Origin: Luteimonas sp. S4-F44
GTDB lineage: Bacteria; Pseudomonadota; Gammaproteobacteria; Xanthomonadales; Xanthomonadaceae
DNA: 64,000 nt
Assembly (NCBI RefSeq): GCF_022637415.1
Contig: NZ_CP093340.1
Location: forward strand, 2,604,001-2,668,000
Direction: 5' to 3'
Shown here one piece after another: positions 1-8,438 of this stretch; positions within the stretch are counted from its first letter, which is position 1; every line of letters starts with the position of its first letter. Position numbers and translations under genes: made by a program. The notes under the pieces are model-generated. The model made no database searches, was not told the DNA's origin, and saw only the letters and a program-made list of their open reading frames with translations.

Positions 1-2
1 GC

Positions 3-911
3 CCGAGTGCGTTCGTTTCGATCATGGAAGGCTGCTCGAAGTACTGCTCGTTCTGCGTGGTGCCCTACACCCGCGGCGAAGAGGTCAGCCGGCCGTTCGA
101 GGACGTGCTGGTCGAGGTCGTGCGGCTGGCCGGCCAGGGCGTGCGCGAGATCAATCTGCTGGGGCAGAACGTCAACGCCTACCGCGGGCCGATGGGCGGC
201 GACGAGGTGGCCGACCTGGGCCTGCTGATCCGCACGATCGCGCAGGTCGACGGCATCGAGCGCATCCGCTTCACGACCTCGCACCCGCTGGAGTTCTCCG
301 ACTCGCTGATCGAGGCCTACCGCGACGTGCCCCAGCTGGCCAACTACCTGCATCTGCCGGTGCAGGCAGGCAGCGATCGCATCCTCTCGGCGATGAAGCG
401 CGGCTACACGGCGCTGGAGTTCAAGCAGAAGATCCGCAAGTTGCGCGCCGTGCGCCCGGACATTTCGATCTCCTCGGACTTCATCGTCGGTTTCCCCGGC
501 GAGACCGAGGCCGACTTCGAGAAGACGATGAAGCTGATCGAGGACGTGGGCTTCGACCAGTCGTTCTCCTTCATCTATTCGCGCCGGCCCGGCACCCCGG
601 CCGCCGACCTCGAGGACACGGTGACCCAGGCCGAAAAGCACGCCCGGCTCAGGCGACTGCAGGCGCATATCAATGCGTACGCGGCCGGCATCTCGCAACG
701 GATGGTCGGCAGCGTGCAGCGCGTGCTGGTCGAAGGCCCGTCGCGCAAGGACCCCAACGAACTGACCGGCAAGACCGAAAACATGCGCTCGGTGAACTTC
801 CCCGCCCCGCCGCGCCTGATCGGACAGTTCGTCGATGTCGAGATCACCGCCGCGCTCAGCAACTCGCTGCGCGGCCGGGTGCGCTTGGACGAAGACGTCG
901 CGGCCGCGTAA
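3..911 (+). CDS. miaB: MiaB, tRNA methylthiotransferase (5' end missing)
   Basis: Radical-SAM enzyme that adds a methylthio group to i6A37 of tRNAs reading UNN codons. The gene enters from the left edge, so the N-terminal UPF0004 domain is outside the window. The visible part opens in-frame with the radical-SAM cluster motif [10 protein letters not shown] (three Cys codons at 33, 45 and 54), followed by VVPYTRG, the SAM-binding region, and a C-terminal TRAM domain ending near [17 protein letters not shown]. It ends with TAA at 909-911. In many proteobacteria miaB directly precedes phoH/ybeZ-ybeY-corC. Here that order holds, but an opposite-strand ABC module intervenes. The family assignment is firm; the choice of MiaB over related MTTases rests on the [13 protein letters not shown] signature and the context. 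Confidence 0.95.
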   Translation, partial: PSAFVSIMEGCSKYCSFCVVPYTRGEEVSRPFEDVLVEVVRLAGQGVREINLLGQNVNAYRGPMGGDEVADLGLLIRTIAQVDGIERIRFTTSHPLEFSDSLIEAYRDVPQLANYLHLPVQAGSDRILSAMKRGYTALEFKQKIRKLRAVRPDISISSDFIVGFPGETEADFEKTMKLIEDVGFDQSFSFIYSRRPGTPAADLEDTVTQAEKHARLRRLQAHINAYAAGISQRMVGSVQRVLVEGPSRKDPNELTGKTENMRSVNFPAPPRLIGQFVDVEITAALSNSLRGRVRLDEDVAAA

Positions 912-920
912 TACGGCCTG

Positions 921-948
921 CCGCCGCGGCGTTCTCGCGCCGCGGCGG
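921..948. terminator. GC-rich hairpin between convergent miaB and ABC permease
   Basis: Perfect 11-bp inverted repeat (CCGCCGCGGCG / CGCCGCGGCGG) with a 6-nt loop. It lies in the 42-nt gap between two convergent genes, so it could end both transcripts. No U-run follows on either side, so its efficiency as an intrinsic terminator is uncertain. Confidence 0.55.
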
Positions 949-953
949 GTGCG

Positions 954-2051
954 TCAGTCGAGGCGTTTTCGGAACCGCGCGATCGCCAGCGCCATCGTGA
1001 CCGCGGTGAACGCGCCCAGCGCCAGGATCGACGGCCACAGCTCCCAGATGCTCGCCCCGCGCAGCATGATGCCGCGCACCAGGCGCAGGAACTGGGTCAT
1101 CGGCAAGGCCTCGGCGCCCCACTGCACCACGTCCGGCATGCCGGCGAACGGGAACATGAAACCCGAGATCAGGATCGACGGCAGGAACACCAGCATCGCC
1201 ACCTGGATCGCCTGGAACTGGGTGCGCGCATGCGTGGAGATCAGCAGACCCATCGCCAGGTTGGCGAAGATCAGCAACAGCGAGGCCAGGTAGACGTCGA
1301 GCAGGCTGCCGCGCAGCGGCACGTCGAAGAACCAGATCCCCAGCACCAGGATCAACGTGGTCTGGATCAGGCCGATCGCCGCGTACGGCAGCACCTTGCC
1401 GACCATCAGTTCGCCACGCGCCAGCGGTGTGGCGATCAGCAGCTCCATGTTGCCGCGCTCGCGTTCGCGCACGATCGCCATCGCGGTGAACATGGTCATG
1501 GTCATCGTGAGGATGATGCCGATCAGCCCGGGCACGATGCTCACCGCCGAGCGCCGCTCAGGGTTGTAGAAACTCAAGACTTCGATCTGCGGCGCCGCGC
1601 GTGCGTCGCGGTGCCCGTCGGGGCCTTCGAGCGGCAGTTGCGCGATCTGGTTCGCAGCCGCCTGCACCACCGTGTCGGTACCGTCGACCATGACTTGCAT
1701 CGCCGGACGGCCATCGAGCACGCGGCGCTCGAAATCCGGCGGGATCGTGATCCCGACGCTGATCTCACCGCGGCGCAGCATCTCGACCAGCTGCTGTGGG
1801 CTGTCGACGACCGCGACGGTATCGACGACGCCGGTCGCCTGGAGATCCATGACCGCCGCGCGCGAGGTCGCGGTCACCGCTTGATCGGCAATCGCCGCAT
1901 CGAGCCCGCGCGGGTTGTAGTTGATCGCATAGCCGAACAGCAGCAGGTCGACGACCGGGATCATTACGATCATCACCAGGCTGATCCGGTCTCGGCGGAT
2001 CTGCCGCAATTCCTTGATCACCACGGCCCATAGCCGGCGCAGGGGGTTCAT
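954..2051 (-). CDS. ABC-2 type transporter permease
   Basis: Membrane subunit of an ABC-2 type exporter (YbhS/YbhR/YhhJ-like), about 365 residues. One N-terminal membrane helix (about residues 20-40, ending FGYAINYNP) is followed by a soluble periplasmic domain to about residue 170. Five or so further helices follow, with the ABC-2 feature MAIVRERERGNMELL in the cytoplasmic loop. The ATG at 2051 overlaps the stop of the upstream ATPase gene (ATGA, 2048-2051), which fixes the start and implies translational coupling. It is last in a TetR-HlyD-ATPase-permease operon. E. coli ybh has two permease genes; only one is here, so the channel is probably a homodimer. The substrate is unknown; hydrophobic drugs or toxic organic compounds are a family-based guess. 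Confidence 0.9.
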   Translation of the reverse strand: MNPLRRLWAVVIKELRQIRRDRISLVMIVMIPVVDLLLFGYAINYNPRGLDAAIADQAVTATSRAAVMDLQATGVVDTVAVVDSPQQLVEMLRRGEISVGITIPPDFERRVLDGRPAMQVMVDGTDTVVQAAANQIAQLPLEGPDGHRDARAAPQIEVLSFYNPERRSAVSIVPGLIGIILTMTMTMFTAMAIVRERERGNMELLIATPLARGELMVGKVLPYAAIGLIQTTLILVLGIWFFDVPLRGSLLDVYLASLLLIFANLAMGLLISTHARTQFQAIQVAMLVFLPSILISGFMFPFAGMPDVVQWGAEALPMTQFLRLVRGIMLRGASIWELWPSILALGAFTAVTMALAIARFRKRLD

Positions 2052-3028
2052 GCGCGGTCCTCCCCGTCGGCGCCGCGGGTCGCGGCGACGAACACGTCCT
2101 CGAGGTTGGGCGTCGCCGGCCGGACCTCGGCCTCGAGGCCAGCGCCGCGCAGCGCCTCGGCCAGCCCGTCGTCCCCATCCGCGCCGTCGCGCGCAAGCAC
2201 GCGCAGACTGTTGCCGATCTGAGCGACGCTGAGCACGTTGGGAAGACGGGCGAGCACCTGCTGCGCGCGTCGCGGCTGCGCGGCGTGCACTTCGACACTG
2301 CGGCCCGACAGTTCGGCCGCCAATGCGCCCGGTGCGCCGTCGGCGACCAGCACGCCGCGGTCGAGGATCGCGATGCGGTGGCAACGCTCGGCCTCGTCCA
2401 TGTAGTGGGTCGAGACCAGCAGCGTGGTGCCGCTGTCGGCCAGTTCGAAGAGCTTGTCCCAGAAGTCGCGACGCGACTCGGGATCGACCGCGCTGGTCGG
2501 CTCGTCGAGAAACAACAATTCCGGGCGGTGGATCACCGCGCCGGCCAATGCCAAGCGCTGCTTCTGGCCGCCGCTCATCGTGCCGGCGAGTTGACCCTGG
2601 CGATCGGCGAAATGGTAGAGCTCGACCAGCTCGTCGACCCGGGCGCGTGCCTGCGCACGCGGCAAGCCGTAAACCGCTGCGAGGAACTCCAGGTTCTCGC
2701 GCACCGTCAGGTCCTCAAACAGCGAGAACTTCTGCGTCATGTAGCCGATGCGCAGGCGCAGCGCGTCGGCCTGGTCGGGAATGCGCAGGCCGAGCACCTC
2801 GATCTCGCCCTCGCTCGGGGTCAGCAGGCCGCAGAGCATGCGGATCGTGGTCGACTTGCCCGAGCCGTTCGGCCCGAGGAACCCGTAGACGCTGGCGCGT
2901 GGCACGGTCAGATCGACATGGTCGACCGCGACCAGCCCGCCGAAGCGCTTGACCAGGCCACGGGCGTGGATCGCGGCATCGCCGGCCGCCGCAGATGGCA
3001 TCGCGCCCGTCGAAGGTCCATCGCCCAT
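2048..3028 (-). CDS. ABC transporter ATP-binding protein (YbhF-like)
   Basis: Cytoplasmic ATPase of the same exporter, 326 residues. Visible motifs: Walker A GPNGSGKST, Q-loop in YMTQKFSLFEDLTV, signature MSGGQKQRLALA, Walker B LLFLDEPTSAVDP, and H-loop STHYMDEAERC. The C-terminal 90 or so residues form the extension typical of the CcmA/YbhF group. There is a single nucleotide-binding domain, whereas E. coli YbhF has two in tandem. The upstream adaptor gene ends 2 nt before its ATG, and its own stop overlaps the permease start. Regulation is probably by the TetR-type repressor at the head of the operon. Family is certain; substrate is not. Confidence 0.93.
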   Translation of the reverse strand: MGDGPSTGAMPSAAAGDAAIHARGLVKRFGGLVAVDHVDLTVPRASVYGFLGPNGSGKSTTIRMLCGLLTPSEGEIEVLGLRIPDQADALRLRIGYMTQKFSLFEDLTVRENLEFLAAVYGLPRAQARARVDELVELYHFADRQGQLAGTMSGGQKQRLALAGAVIHRPELLFLDEPTSAVDPESRRDFWDKLFELADSGTTLLVSTHYMDEAERCHRIAILDRGVLVADGAPGALAAELSGRSVEVHAAQPRRAQQVLARLPNVLSVAQIGNSLRVLARDGADGDDGLAEALRGAGLEAEVRPATPNLEDVFVAATRGADGEDRA

Positions 3029-3030
3029 CG

Positions 3031-3978
3031 TCAGAACTCCACCCGCAGCGGCAGGCCCGCCGGCAGGTCGCCGGCCTCTTCCAGTTCGACCTCGGCCAGG
3101 TAGCTCAGGCGCGCGGCGTCCTTGCCGCTGAGTGCGTAGTACGGCGTGAACGTCGGCTCGCTGCGCACCATGCGCACGCGGCCGGCGTAGACGCGCTCGC
3201 CCTGGGCGCCCACGCGCACGGTGGCGCGATCGCCCACCTGCACGCCGGCCCGCAGCGGCTCGGGCACGTAGACCCGCGCATAGGGTTGTTCGCCGACCAG
3301 CAGCACCGCCAGCGGTGCGCCGACCGGCGCCTCGTCGCCGAGCCGGTACGGCAGGCTGTCCACGCGCGCCGCGCGCGGCGCGACGACATCCAGCCGCCCG
3401 GTGCTGACCGACTGCGTCCGCGCCTGGGCCTGCGCCGCCTCGAGTGCGGCCTGCGCCTGCGCAATCTGCTCTGGACGCGCGCCGTTCTGCAGCTCGGCCA
3501 ACGCGGCCTGGGCGCCGGCGACTTGGGCCTGGGCATTGCCGGCGGCCGCACGCGCGCGATCGACATCGGCGGCCGAGACCAGTTGCCGGCCGCCCAGCGG
3601 TTGCAAGCGCTCGTAATAAGCGCGCGCATCGCGGGCCTGCGCCTGGGCGGCGGCGAGATTGGCCCGCGCCTGGTCGATGTCCTCGCGGCGTGCGCCGTTA
3701 CGCAACTCCTCCAGCGCCTCGCGCTGGCGCGCGACCTCGGCCTCGGCGGCTGCGAGCTGGGCATCGCCGCGGGTCCGCTCCAGAGTCAGGATGCGCTCGC
3801 CGGCCTTCACGCGCTGGCCCTCGCGCACCGCGATCTCGGCGATGCGCTCGGCGGCCGGTGCCGGCACCGTGATGCGGTCGTACTCCAGGGTGCCGAGCGC
3901 ATGCGGCGGCTCGCGGCTGCAGCCGGCGAGGAGCGCGGCCACGAGCGCGAGAACCGAGATCGGGATGAGACGGGTCAT
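3031..3978 (-). CDS. HlyD-family periplasmic adaptor lipoprotein (YbhG-like)
   Basis: Membrane-fusion (adaptor) subunit linking the inner-membrane ABC pump to an outer-membrane channel; about 315 residues. The N terminus has a lipobox-like end to the signal sequence (LVAALLAGC, Cys20), so it is probably a lipoprotein. It then has a lipoyl half-motif (IAEIAVREGQRVKAGE) and a long Ala/Gln/Arg-rich coiled coil from about residue 60 to 190. The second lipoyl half and beta-barrel follow, including VGDRATVRVGAQGE. The ATG at 3978 overlaps the TGA of the TetR gene (3975-3978). No TolC-like outer-membrane gene is adjacent, so a channel encoded elsewhere would be needed. Confidence 0.9.
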   Translation of the reverse strand: MTRLIPISVLALVAALLAGCSREPPHALGTLEYDRITVPAPAAERIAEIAVREGQRVKAGERILTLERTRGDAQLAAAEAEVARQREALEELRNGARREDIDQARANLAAAQAQARDARAYYERLQPLGGRQLVSAADVDRARAAAGNAQAQVAGAQAALAELQNGARPEQIAQAQAALEAAQAQARTQSVSTGRLDVVAPRAARVDSLPYRLGDEAPVGAPLAVLLVGEQPYARVYVPEPLRAGVQVGDRATVRVGAQGERVYAGRVRMVRSEPTFTPYYALSGKDAARLSYLAEVELEEAGDLPAGLPLRVEF

Positions 3979-4634
3979 ATGGGCAGCTCCAGGCCGCGAT
4001 CCAGCAAGGCGAGCGCGTGCAGGCGGATGTCGTCGATGCCCAGGTCGTCGCTGGCGAACAGCTGCCGCCAGATCGGGGTGCCGGCCGCGGGGAACAGGGT
4101 CAGCCCGACCAGCGAGACCATCAGCAGCCGCGGATCGAGCGCGGGATTGAGCCGGCCGGCCTGCTGCTCCTGAGCGAAGCGTGCGGCCATGAACGCGCTG
4201 ATCTCCGGCGCCAGCCGGGTGACCAGCAGATCGCGCAGGTCGCCGCCCTCGCTGACCACCTCGCGGATCCACAACGCGGGCATCCACGGGTGCCGGGCGA
4301 CCAGTGCGCACAACAGGTCGACGAACGCGACCAGCACCGTGCGCAGCGACGCATCGGCCATGCCCAGCAAGGTCTCGCGGACCTCGTCGAACACCGGCAT
4401 CAGCCGTTCGGCAATCACCGCATCGCGCAGACCGGCGGCATCGCGGAAGTAGTAATGCAGCAGTGCCGGCGTGACCCCGGCCTCGGTGGCGATGTCGCGC
4501 AGCGAGGTCGCCGCGATGCCGCGGCGCACATAGCAGGCGAGCGCGGCATCGAGCGCGCTGCCTCGCCGGTCGGTGTCGCCGGCGGGCGGACGCCCCGGCG
4601 TGCGGGCGGGATCGGGGGTGCGGGGTCTGGCCAT
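3975..4634 (-). CDS. TetR-family repressor of the ABC export operon (CecR-like)
   Basis: Transcriptional repressor of 219 residues. The N-terminal helix-turn-helix covers about residues 40-60 (SLRDIATEAGVTPALLHYYF), and the C-terminal ligand domain resembles the CecR/YbiH type. It is first in the operon and overlaps the adaptor gene by 4 nt. A near-perfect inverted repeat at 4644-4665 lies 9 bp upstream of its start and is the obvious autoregulatory operator. This is the same gene order as E. coli cecR-ybhGFSR. The inducer is unknown. Confidence 0.9.
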   Translation of the reverse strand: MARPRTPDPARTPGRPPAGDTDRRGSALDAALACYVRRGIAATSLRDIATEAGVTPALLHYYFRDAAGLRDAVIAERLMPVFDEVRETLLGMADASLRTVLVAFVDLLCALVARHPWMPALWIREVVSEGGDLRDLLVTRLAPEISAFMAARFAQEQQAGRLNPALDPRLLMVSLVGLTLFPAAGTPIWRQLFASDDLGIDDIRLHALALLDRGLELPI

Positions 4635-4643
4635 GCGGTCAAT

Positions 4644-4665
4644 ATTAATTGACCGATCAATTAAT
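4644..4665. promoter_or_regulatory. TetR-type operator palindrome
   Basis: ATTAATTGA and TCAATTAAT arms (9/9 bp complementary) flank a 4-bp CCGA spacer, strikingly AT-rich against the GC-rich background. It lies immediately upstream of the TetR gene start (4634) and about 70 bp upstream of the divergent phoH start (4735). It should be bound by the TetR protein and could also affect phoH. Confidence 0.8.
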
Positions 4666-4734
4666 GGCCGAATGCGCGCTGAATCGCGGGCTGCGACGCC
4701 GTCCTGCCTGGCGATGCGCTACCCTGCGCGCCCT

Positions 4735-5715
4735 ATGCAGACCAGCCCCCAGACCGACTTCGTCCTCGAACCGGACGACACCGAGCGCCTCGCCAACCTC
4801 GCCGGCCCCTTCGACAGCCACCTGCGCCAGATCGAACTGCGCCTGGGCGTGGAGATCGCCAATCGCGGCCATGTGTTCCGTATCACCGGCCGCGACCGCG
4901 ATGTGGTCGCACGCGCCGAAGCCTTCTTGCGTGCGCTCTACGCCGAGACCGAAACCGAGACGCTCGACAGCCAGGCGGTGGCGATGCGGCTCTCGGAGGC
5001 CAATGTGGCGCGCGACGACGACGTCGTACCGCAGGAAGTGGCGGTCCGGGTCAAGCGCGGCACAGTCCGCGGGCGCGGCGCAAACCAGGTCCGCTACCTG
5101 CACCGCATCGCCACCCACGACATCAATTTCGGCATCGGCCCGGCGGGCACCGGCAAGACCTTCCTCGCGGTGGCGATGGCGGTCGAGGCGCTCAACGAAT
5201 CCAAGGTCCAACGGCTGGTGCTGGTGCGTCCGGCGGTCGAGGCCGGCGAGAAACTCGGCTTTCTGCCCGGCGATCTGAGCCAGAAAGTCGACCCGTACCT
5301 GCGCCCGCTCTACGACGCGCTGTACGAGATGCTCGGCGTGGAGAAGGTCGCCAAGCTGCTGGAACGCAATGTCATCGAGATCGCGCCGCTGGCGTACATG
5401 CGCGGACGCACGCTCAACGATGCCTTCGTGATCCTCGACGAGGCGCAGAACACCACGATCGAGCAGATGAAGATGTTCCTGACCCGCCTGGGCTTCGGCT
5501 CGACGGCTGTGGTCACGGGCGACCTGACCCAGATCGACCTGCCCAAGCACATGAAGTCCGGCCTGCGCGACGCGCTGGACGTGCTGCGCGAGGTCGACGG
5601 CGTGAGCTTCACGTTCTTCGAAGCACGCGATGTCGTGCGTCACCCGCTGGTCGCGCGCATCGTCAGCGCCTACGAGCGCCGCGATGCCAGCGACGCGGCG
5701 ACCGGACCGGCCTGA
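4735..5715 (+). CDS. ybeZ: PhoH-like ATPase YbeZ
   Basis: PhoH-family ATPase, 326 residues from ATG 4735. It partners YbeY in rRNA maturation and ribosome quality control in other bacteria. An N-terminal KH-like region of about 120 residues precedes the P-loop domain. Walker A is GPAGTGKT, Walker B is VILDEAQNTT, and sensor-type residues lie in VVTGDLTQIDLP. An in-frame extension reaches back to 4573, but it would overlap the TetR gene and its operator and lacks family similarity, so 4735 is preferred. The stop at 5715 lies 3 nt before the next gene, so the two are probably co-transcribed, with ybeY and perhaps corC following. Confidence 0.93.
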   Translation: MQTSPQTDFVLEPDDTERLANLAGPFDSHLRQIELRLGVEIANRGHVFRITGRDRDVVARAEAFLRALYAETETETLDSQAVAMRLSEANVARDDDVVPQEVAVRVKRGTVRGRGANQVRYLHRIATHDINFGIGPAGTGKTFLAVAMAVEALNESKVQRLVLVRPAVEAGEKLGFLPGDLSQKVDPYLRPLYDALYEMLGVEKVAKLLERNVIEIAPLAYMRGRTLNDAFVILDEAQNTTIEQMKMFLTRLGFGSTAVVTGDLTQIDLPKHMKSGLRDALDVLREVDGVSFTFFEARDVVRHPLVARIVSAYERRDASDAATGPA

Positions 5716-5718
5716 GCC

Positions 5719-6303
5719 ATGCCCCTGCGGCGCGCCTGCGCATTCGTCCTGGCCTGCGGACTGCCCCTGGCCGGCGCCGCGCAACCGCACGACACCGACC
5801 CGCACCCCGAGAAGCGAGTCGCCACGGCCGGCAGCCTGGCCGCGCCCTGCCTGTCGATCGAGATCGGGCCGACCAGGGTGAGCCTGCCGCTGACAGCGCT
5901 CGACCGCGCGGTGGCGGCGCGACCACAGCCCCTGCAGGAAGCAGGCGACCGTGCGGCCGACCTCGACGCGCCGCGGTGGCGCGACGAGTCCGAACGCCTG
6001 GCGCTGATCCGCGGTGATCGCGCGGCCCAACTGCTGGCCTCGCCCCGACTGCCCGGCCACGATCGTCACGGCTGCACGCGGGTGGCGCTGGACGACGTAC
6101 CGGGCGACGCGCGCTATCTGATCGGTGCGCTGCTCGAGCACGGCGACGCTGCGGTGTGGCGTGCTGGCGAAGCTACCCTGCGTGATGCAGTGCTGGTCAC
6201 GCGGACCAACCCCCGCAAGGGGCAAGGCCCGAGCGGCGTTGCGTTGTATCGGCTGCACGAGGGCGAGCGCCCGTTCCTGACGCTGGTCGAATGGGTCGCC
6301 TGA
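5719..6303 (+). CDS. Exported protein of unknown function between ybeZ and ybeY
   Basis: I do not recognise a named family. The protein has 194 residues with a signal peptide ([20 protein letters not shown], cleavage after AGAAQ), so it is probably periplasmic. The mature part has two cysteines (in [10 protein letters not shown] and RHGCTRV) that could form a disulfide, and ends [12 protein letters not shown]. It starts 3 nt after ybeZ and ends 43 nt before ybeY, so it sits inside an RNA-maturation operon where most relatives have no extra gene. A role tied to ybeZ/ybeY is not evident from the sequence. Confidence 0.75.
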   Translation: MPLRRACAFVLACGLPLAGAAQPHDTDPHPEKRVATAGSLAAPCLSIEIGPTRVSLPLTALDRAVAARPQPLQEAGDRAADLDAPRWRDESERLALIRGDRAAQLLASPRLPGHDRHGCTRVALDDVPGDARYLIGALLEHGDAAVWRAGEATLRDAVLVTRTNPRKGQGPSGVALYRLHEGERPFLTLVEWVA

Positions 6304-6346
6304 CGGCCCGTCCGGCGGCGGCTTTCCTGTCTGTACGAGACTTGCC

Positions 6347-6832
6347 ATGACCCAAGGCCCGACCCATCTCGACATCGCCGTCGGCTACGCACTGCCGCGC
6401 AAGGGCATTCCCTCGGCCGCCAGCTTTCGGCGCTGGGCGAGTGCCGCGCTCGACGGCCGGATCCGCGAAGCGGACCTGGCGATCCGTCTGGTCGACGAGG
6501 ACGAGGGCCGTGCGCTTAACCGTCACTATCGCGGCAAGGACTACGCGACCAACGTACTGAGCTTCCCGGCCGACCTGCCCGAGGGGCTGCCCGAAGGCGT
6601 GCGCCTGCCGTTGCTGGGCGATCTGGTGATCTGCGCGCCGGTGGTCGCGCGCGAGGCCAACGAACAGCACAAGCGGCCCAACGACCACTACGCCCACCTG
6701 ACCGTGCACGGCGTGCTGCACCTGCTGGGCTGGGACCACGAGAACGACAAGGATGCCGAGGCGATGGAACAACTCGAGCGCGACGTGCTCGCCTCGCTCG
6801 GCATCGACGACCCCTACCGATTACCCGGCTGA
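6347..6832 (+). CDS. ybeY: Endoribonuclease YbeY
   Basis: Zinc-dependent single-strand endoribonuclease needed for 16S rRNA 3'-end maturation and late 70S quality control; 161 residues, normal for the family. The metal motif [11 protein letters not shown] (H-x3-H-x5-H) lies near residues 125-135, and the conserved [20 protein letters not shown] stretch is present as [17 protein letters not shown]. It follows ybeZ and the small exported protein on the same strand, and corC lies about 740 nt downstream. The intervening opposite-strand gene at 6855 breaks what is often a continuous ybeZ-ybeY-corC operon. Confidence 0.97.
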   Translation: MTQGPTHLDIAVGYALPRKGIPSAASFRRWASAALDGRIREADLAIRLVDEDEGRALNRHYRGKDYATNVLSFPADLPEGLPEGVRLPLLGDLVICAPVVAREANEQHKRPNDHYAHLTVHGVLHLLGWDHENDKDAEAMEQLERDVLASLGIDDPYRLPG

Positions 6833-6854
6833 GCCGCCGGCCCCGGCCCGACGC

Positions 6855-7355
6855 TCAGAGGCAGTCGACTAGCCCGTCGAAGATCGAGCGCCCACCCGGC
6901 AGCACGGCGTGGAGTGCATCCCCGCCGGCCACCGCATCGAGCATCGCCGTCAGCGTGGTACCGGCCGCCAGCGGTGTGTGGCAATGCCAGACCTTCGGCT
7001 GCACCACGATCCGGCCGGTGCGCGCCACCAGGAACTCGTCGCTGGCCGCGAAGCTCCACACGCACATGCCGATTCGCCCGTCGTCCCGGTGCACCGAGCA
7101 CGCAAAGCGCAAGGGTTGGAGGTTGGTGAACTCGCCCTCGCAGAAGGTGTCGCCGCAGACCTGGTCGAACTGCCGGGGCAACTGGTAGGTCATCGCGTAC
7201 CAAGCCTCGACGAGCGCGTCGTCGCCGCGGGCGTAGGTTGCGGCGTCGACATAGGGCCCGGCCAGGCGCGCGTCGGCGCTGGCCAGGCCAGGCAGCGCAA
7301 GCACGGCGGCCAGTCCGAGGGCGGCCAGGCGGGCGTGACGGATGACGACAGGCAT
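6855..7355 (-). CDS. Small exported protein of unknown function
   Basis: Predicted secreted protein of 166 residues; no family recognised. The ATG at 7355 has a good Shine-Dalgarno (AGGAG about 9 nt upstream). It opens a clear signal peptide (MPVVIRHARLAALGLAAVLA, cleaved near GLASADA). An in-frame start 22 codons upstream would bury that signal. The mature protein has five cysteines (QVCGDTFCEG, RFACSVH, MCVWSF, WHCHT) plus a C-terminal VDCL, which suggests disulfides in the periplasm. It is oriented against ybeY and corC, so it is probably transcribed alone. Confidence 0.75.
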   Translation of the reverse strand: MPVVIRHARLAALGLAAVLALPGLASADARLAGPYVDAATYARGDDALVEAWYAMTYQLPRQFDQVCGDTFCEGEFTNLQPLRFACSVHRDDGRIGMCVWSFAASDEFLVARTGRIVVQPKVWHCHTPLAAGTTLTAMLDAVAGGDALHAVLPGGRSIFDGLVDCL

Positions 7356-7571
7356 GTCGGTGCTCCTGAATGAAGGTGTGGCCAGCATCGCCGCCAAGCG
7401 CGTCCCGCTGCGATCGGGCATCGCCGCGGCGCCGGCTCGGAGTTTGCCGCGCCGCGACGCCGGGGTTCCGCCCGTGATGGCCGCCTGGACATCGGCGGCG
7501 GCGGACGCGCTAGACTTTCGCCGCAGGCCCCATCATCGCCCCTCCCCCCTGGGGCGGCCCATACCAACGCA

Positions 7572-8438
7572 ATGTCAGAAGACGACAGTAGTCAAACCGC
7601 CACCGAGCCCCACGAAAAGCGCCGCAGCTGGCTGGACCGGATCAGTTCGGCGATCTCCGGCGAACCCACCAACCGCGAGGACCTGGTCGAGCTGCTGCGT
7701 GACACCCACGCCGACGGCCTGATCGACGCCGACACCCTGCGCATGTTCGAAGGCGCGCTGGGCATCTCCAGCAAGACAGTCGGCGATGTGATGGTGCCGC
7801 GTGCGCAGATGGTCGCGCTGCCGGCCGACGCCAATTTCCTGGACCTGATGAAGCAGGTGGTCGAGTCCGGCCATTCGCGCTTCCCGGTGCACGGCGACGA
7901 CAAGGACGAGGTGCTCGGCATCCTGCTCGCCAAGGACCTGCTGCGCGGCGTGGTCGCCGACAACGGCCCCGGCTCGATCCACGAACTGCTGCGCCCGGCG
8001 GTGCTGATCCCCGAATCCAAGAAGCTCAATGTGCTGTTGCGCGAATTCCGGCTCTCGCGCAATCACATGGCGATCGTCATCGACGAGTACGGCGGCGTCG
8101 CCGGCCTGGTGACGATCGAGGACGTGCTCGAGGAGATCGTCGGCGAGATCGACGACGAGCACGACGACGCCGAGGACCCGAACGCACTGATCGCCGCCCA
8201 GGCCGATGGCCAGTTCGCGGTCAGCGCGCTGACTCCGATCGCCGACTTCAACGAGCGCTTCGGCGCCGATTTCGACGACGACGAATACGACACCATCGGC
8301 GGGGTGATCATCGGCGCGATCGGCCATCTACCCGAGGTCGGCGAGGAGCTGGCACTGGGCCGGTTCGCCTTCCGCGTCACCGATGCCGACTCGCGCCGGC
8401 TGCATGCGCTGCACGTCAGCGTGCATGCCCAGGACTGA
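7572..8438 (+). CDS. corC: CorC/HlyC family protein (YbeX)
   Basis: Cytoplasmic CBS-pair protein linked to Mg2+/Co2+ efflux and, in newer work, ribosome homeostasis; 288 residues. An N-terminal acidic tail is followed by two CBS motifs (about residues 65-185, with VMVPRAQMVALP and VIDEYGGVAGLVTIEDVLEEIVGEI). The C-terminal CorC_HlyC domain includes the acidic DFDDDEYDTIGGVI. No membrane segments are seen, as expected for the short YbeX type. Its last 14 nt overlap the start of the DUF4105 gene. lnt, the usual next gene, is not here. Confidence 0.95.
   Translation: MSEDDSSQTATEPHEKRRSWLDRISSAISGEPTNREDLVELLRDTHADGLIDADTLRMFEGALGISSKTVGDVMVPRAQMVALPADANFLDLMKQVVESGHSRFPVHGDDKDEVLGILLAKDLLRGVVADNGPGSIHELLRPAVLIPESKKLNVLLREFRLSRNHMAIVIDEYGGVAGLVTIEDVLEEIVGEIDDEHDDAEDPNALIAAQADGQFAVSALTPIADFNERFGADFDDDEYDTIGGVIIGAIGHLPEVGEELALGRFAFRVTDADSRRLHALHVSVHAQD

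Noticed and set aside
4657..6375. 572-codon minus-strand open frame
   Set aside because: Mirror of ybeZ and the following gene; no family features.
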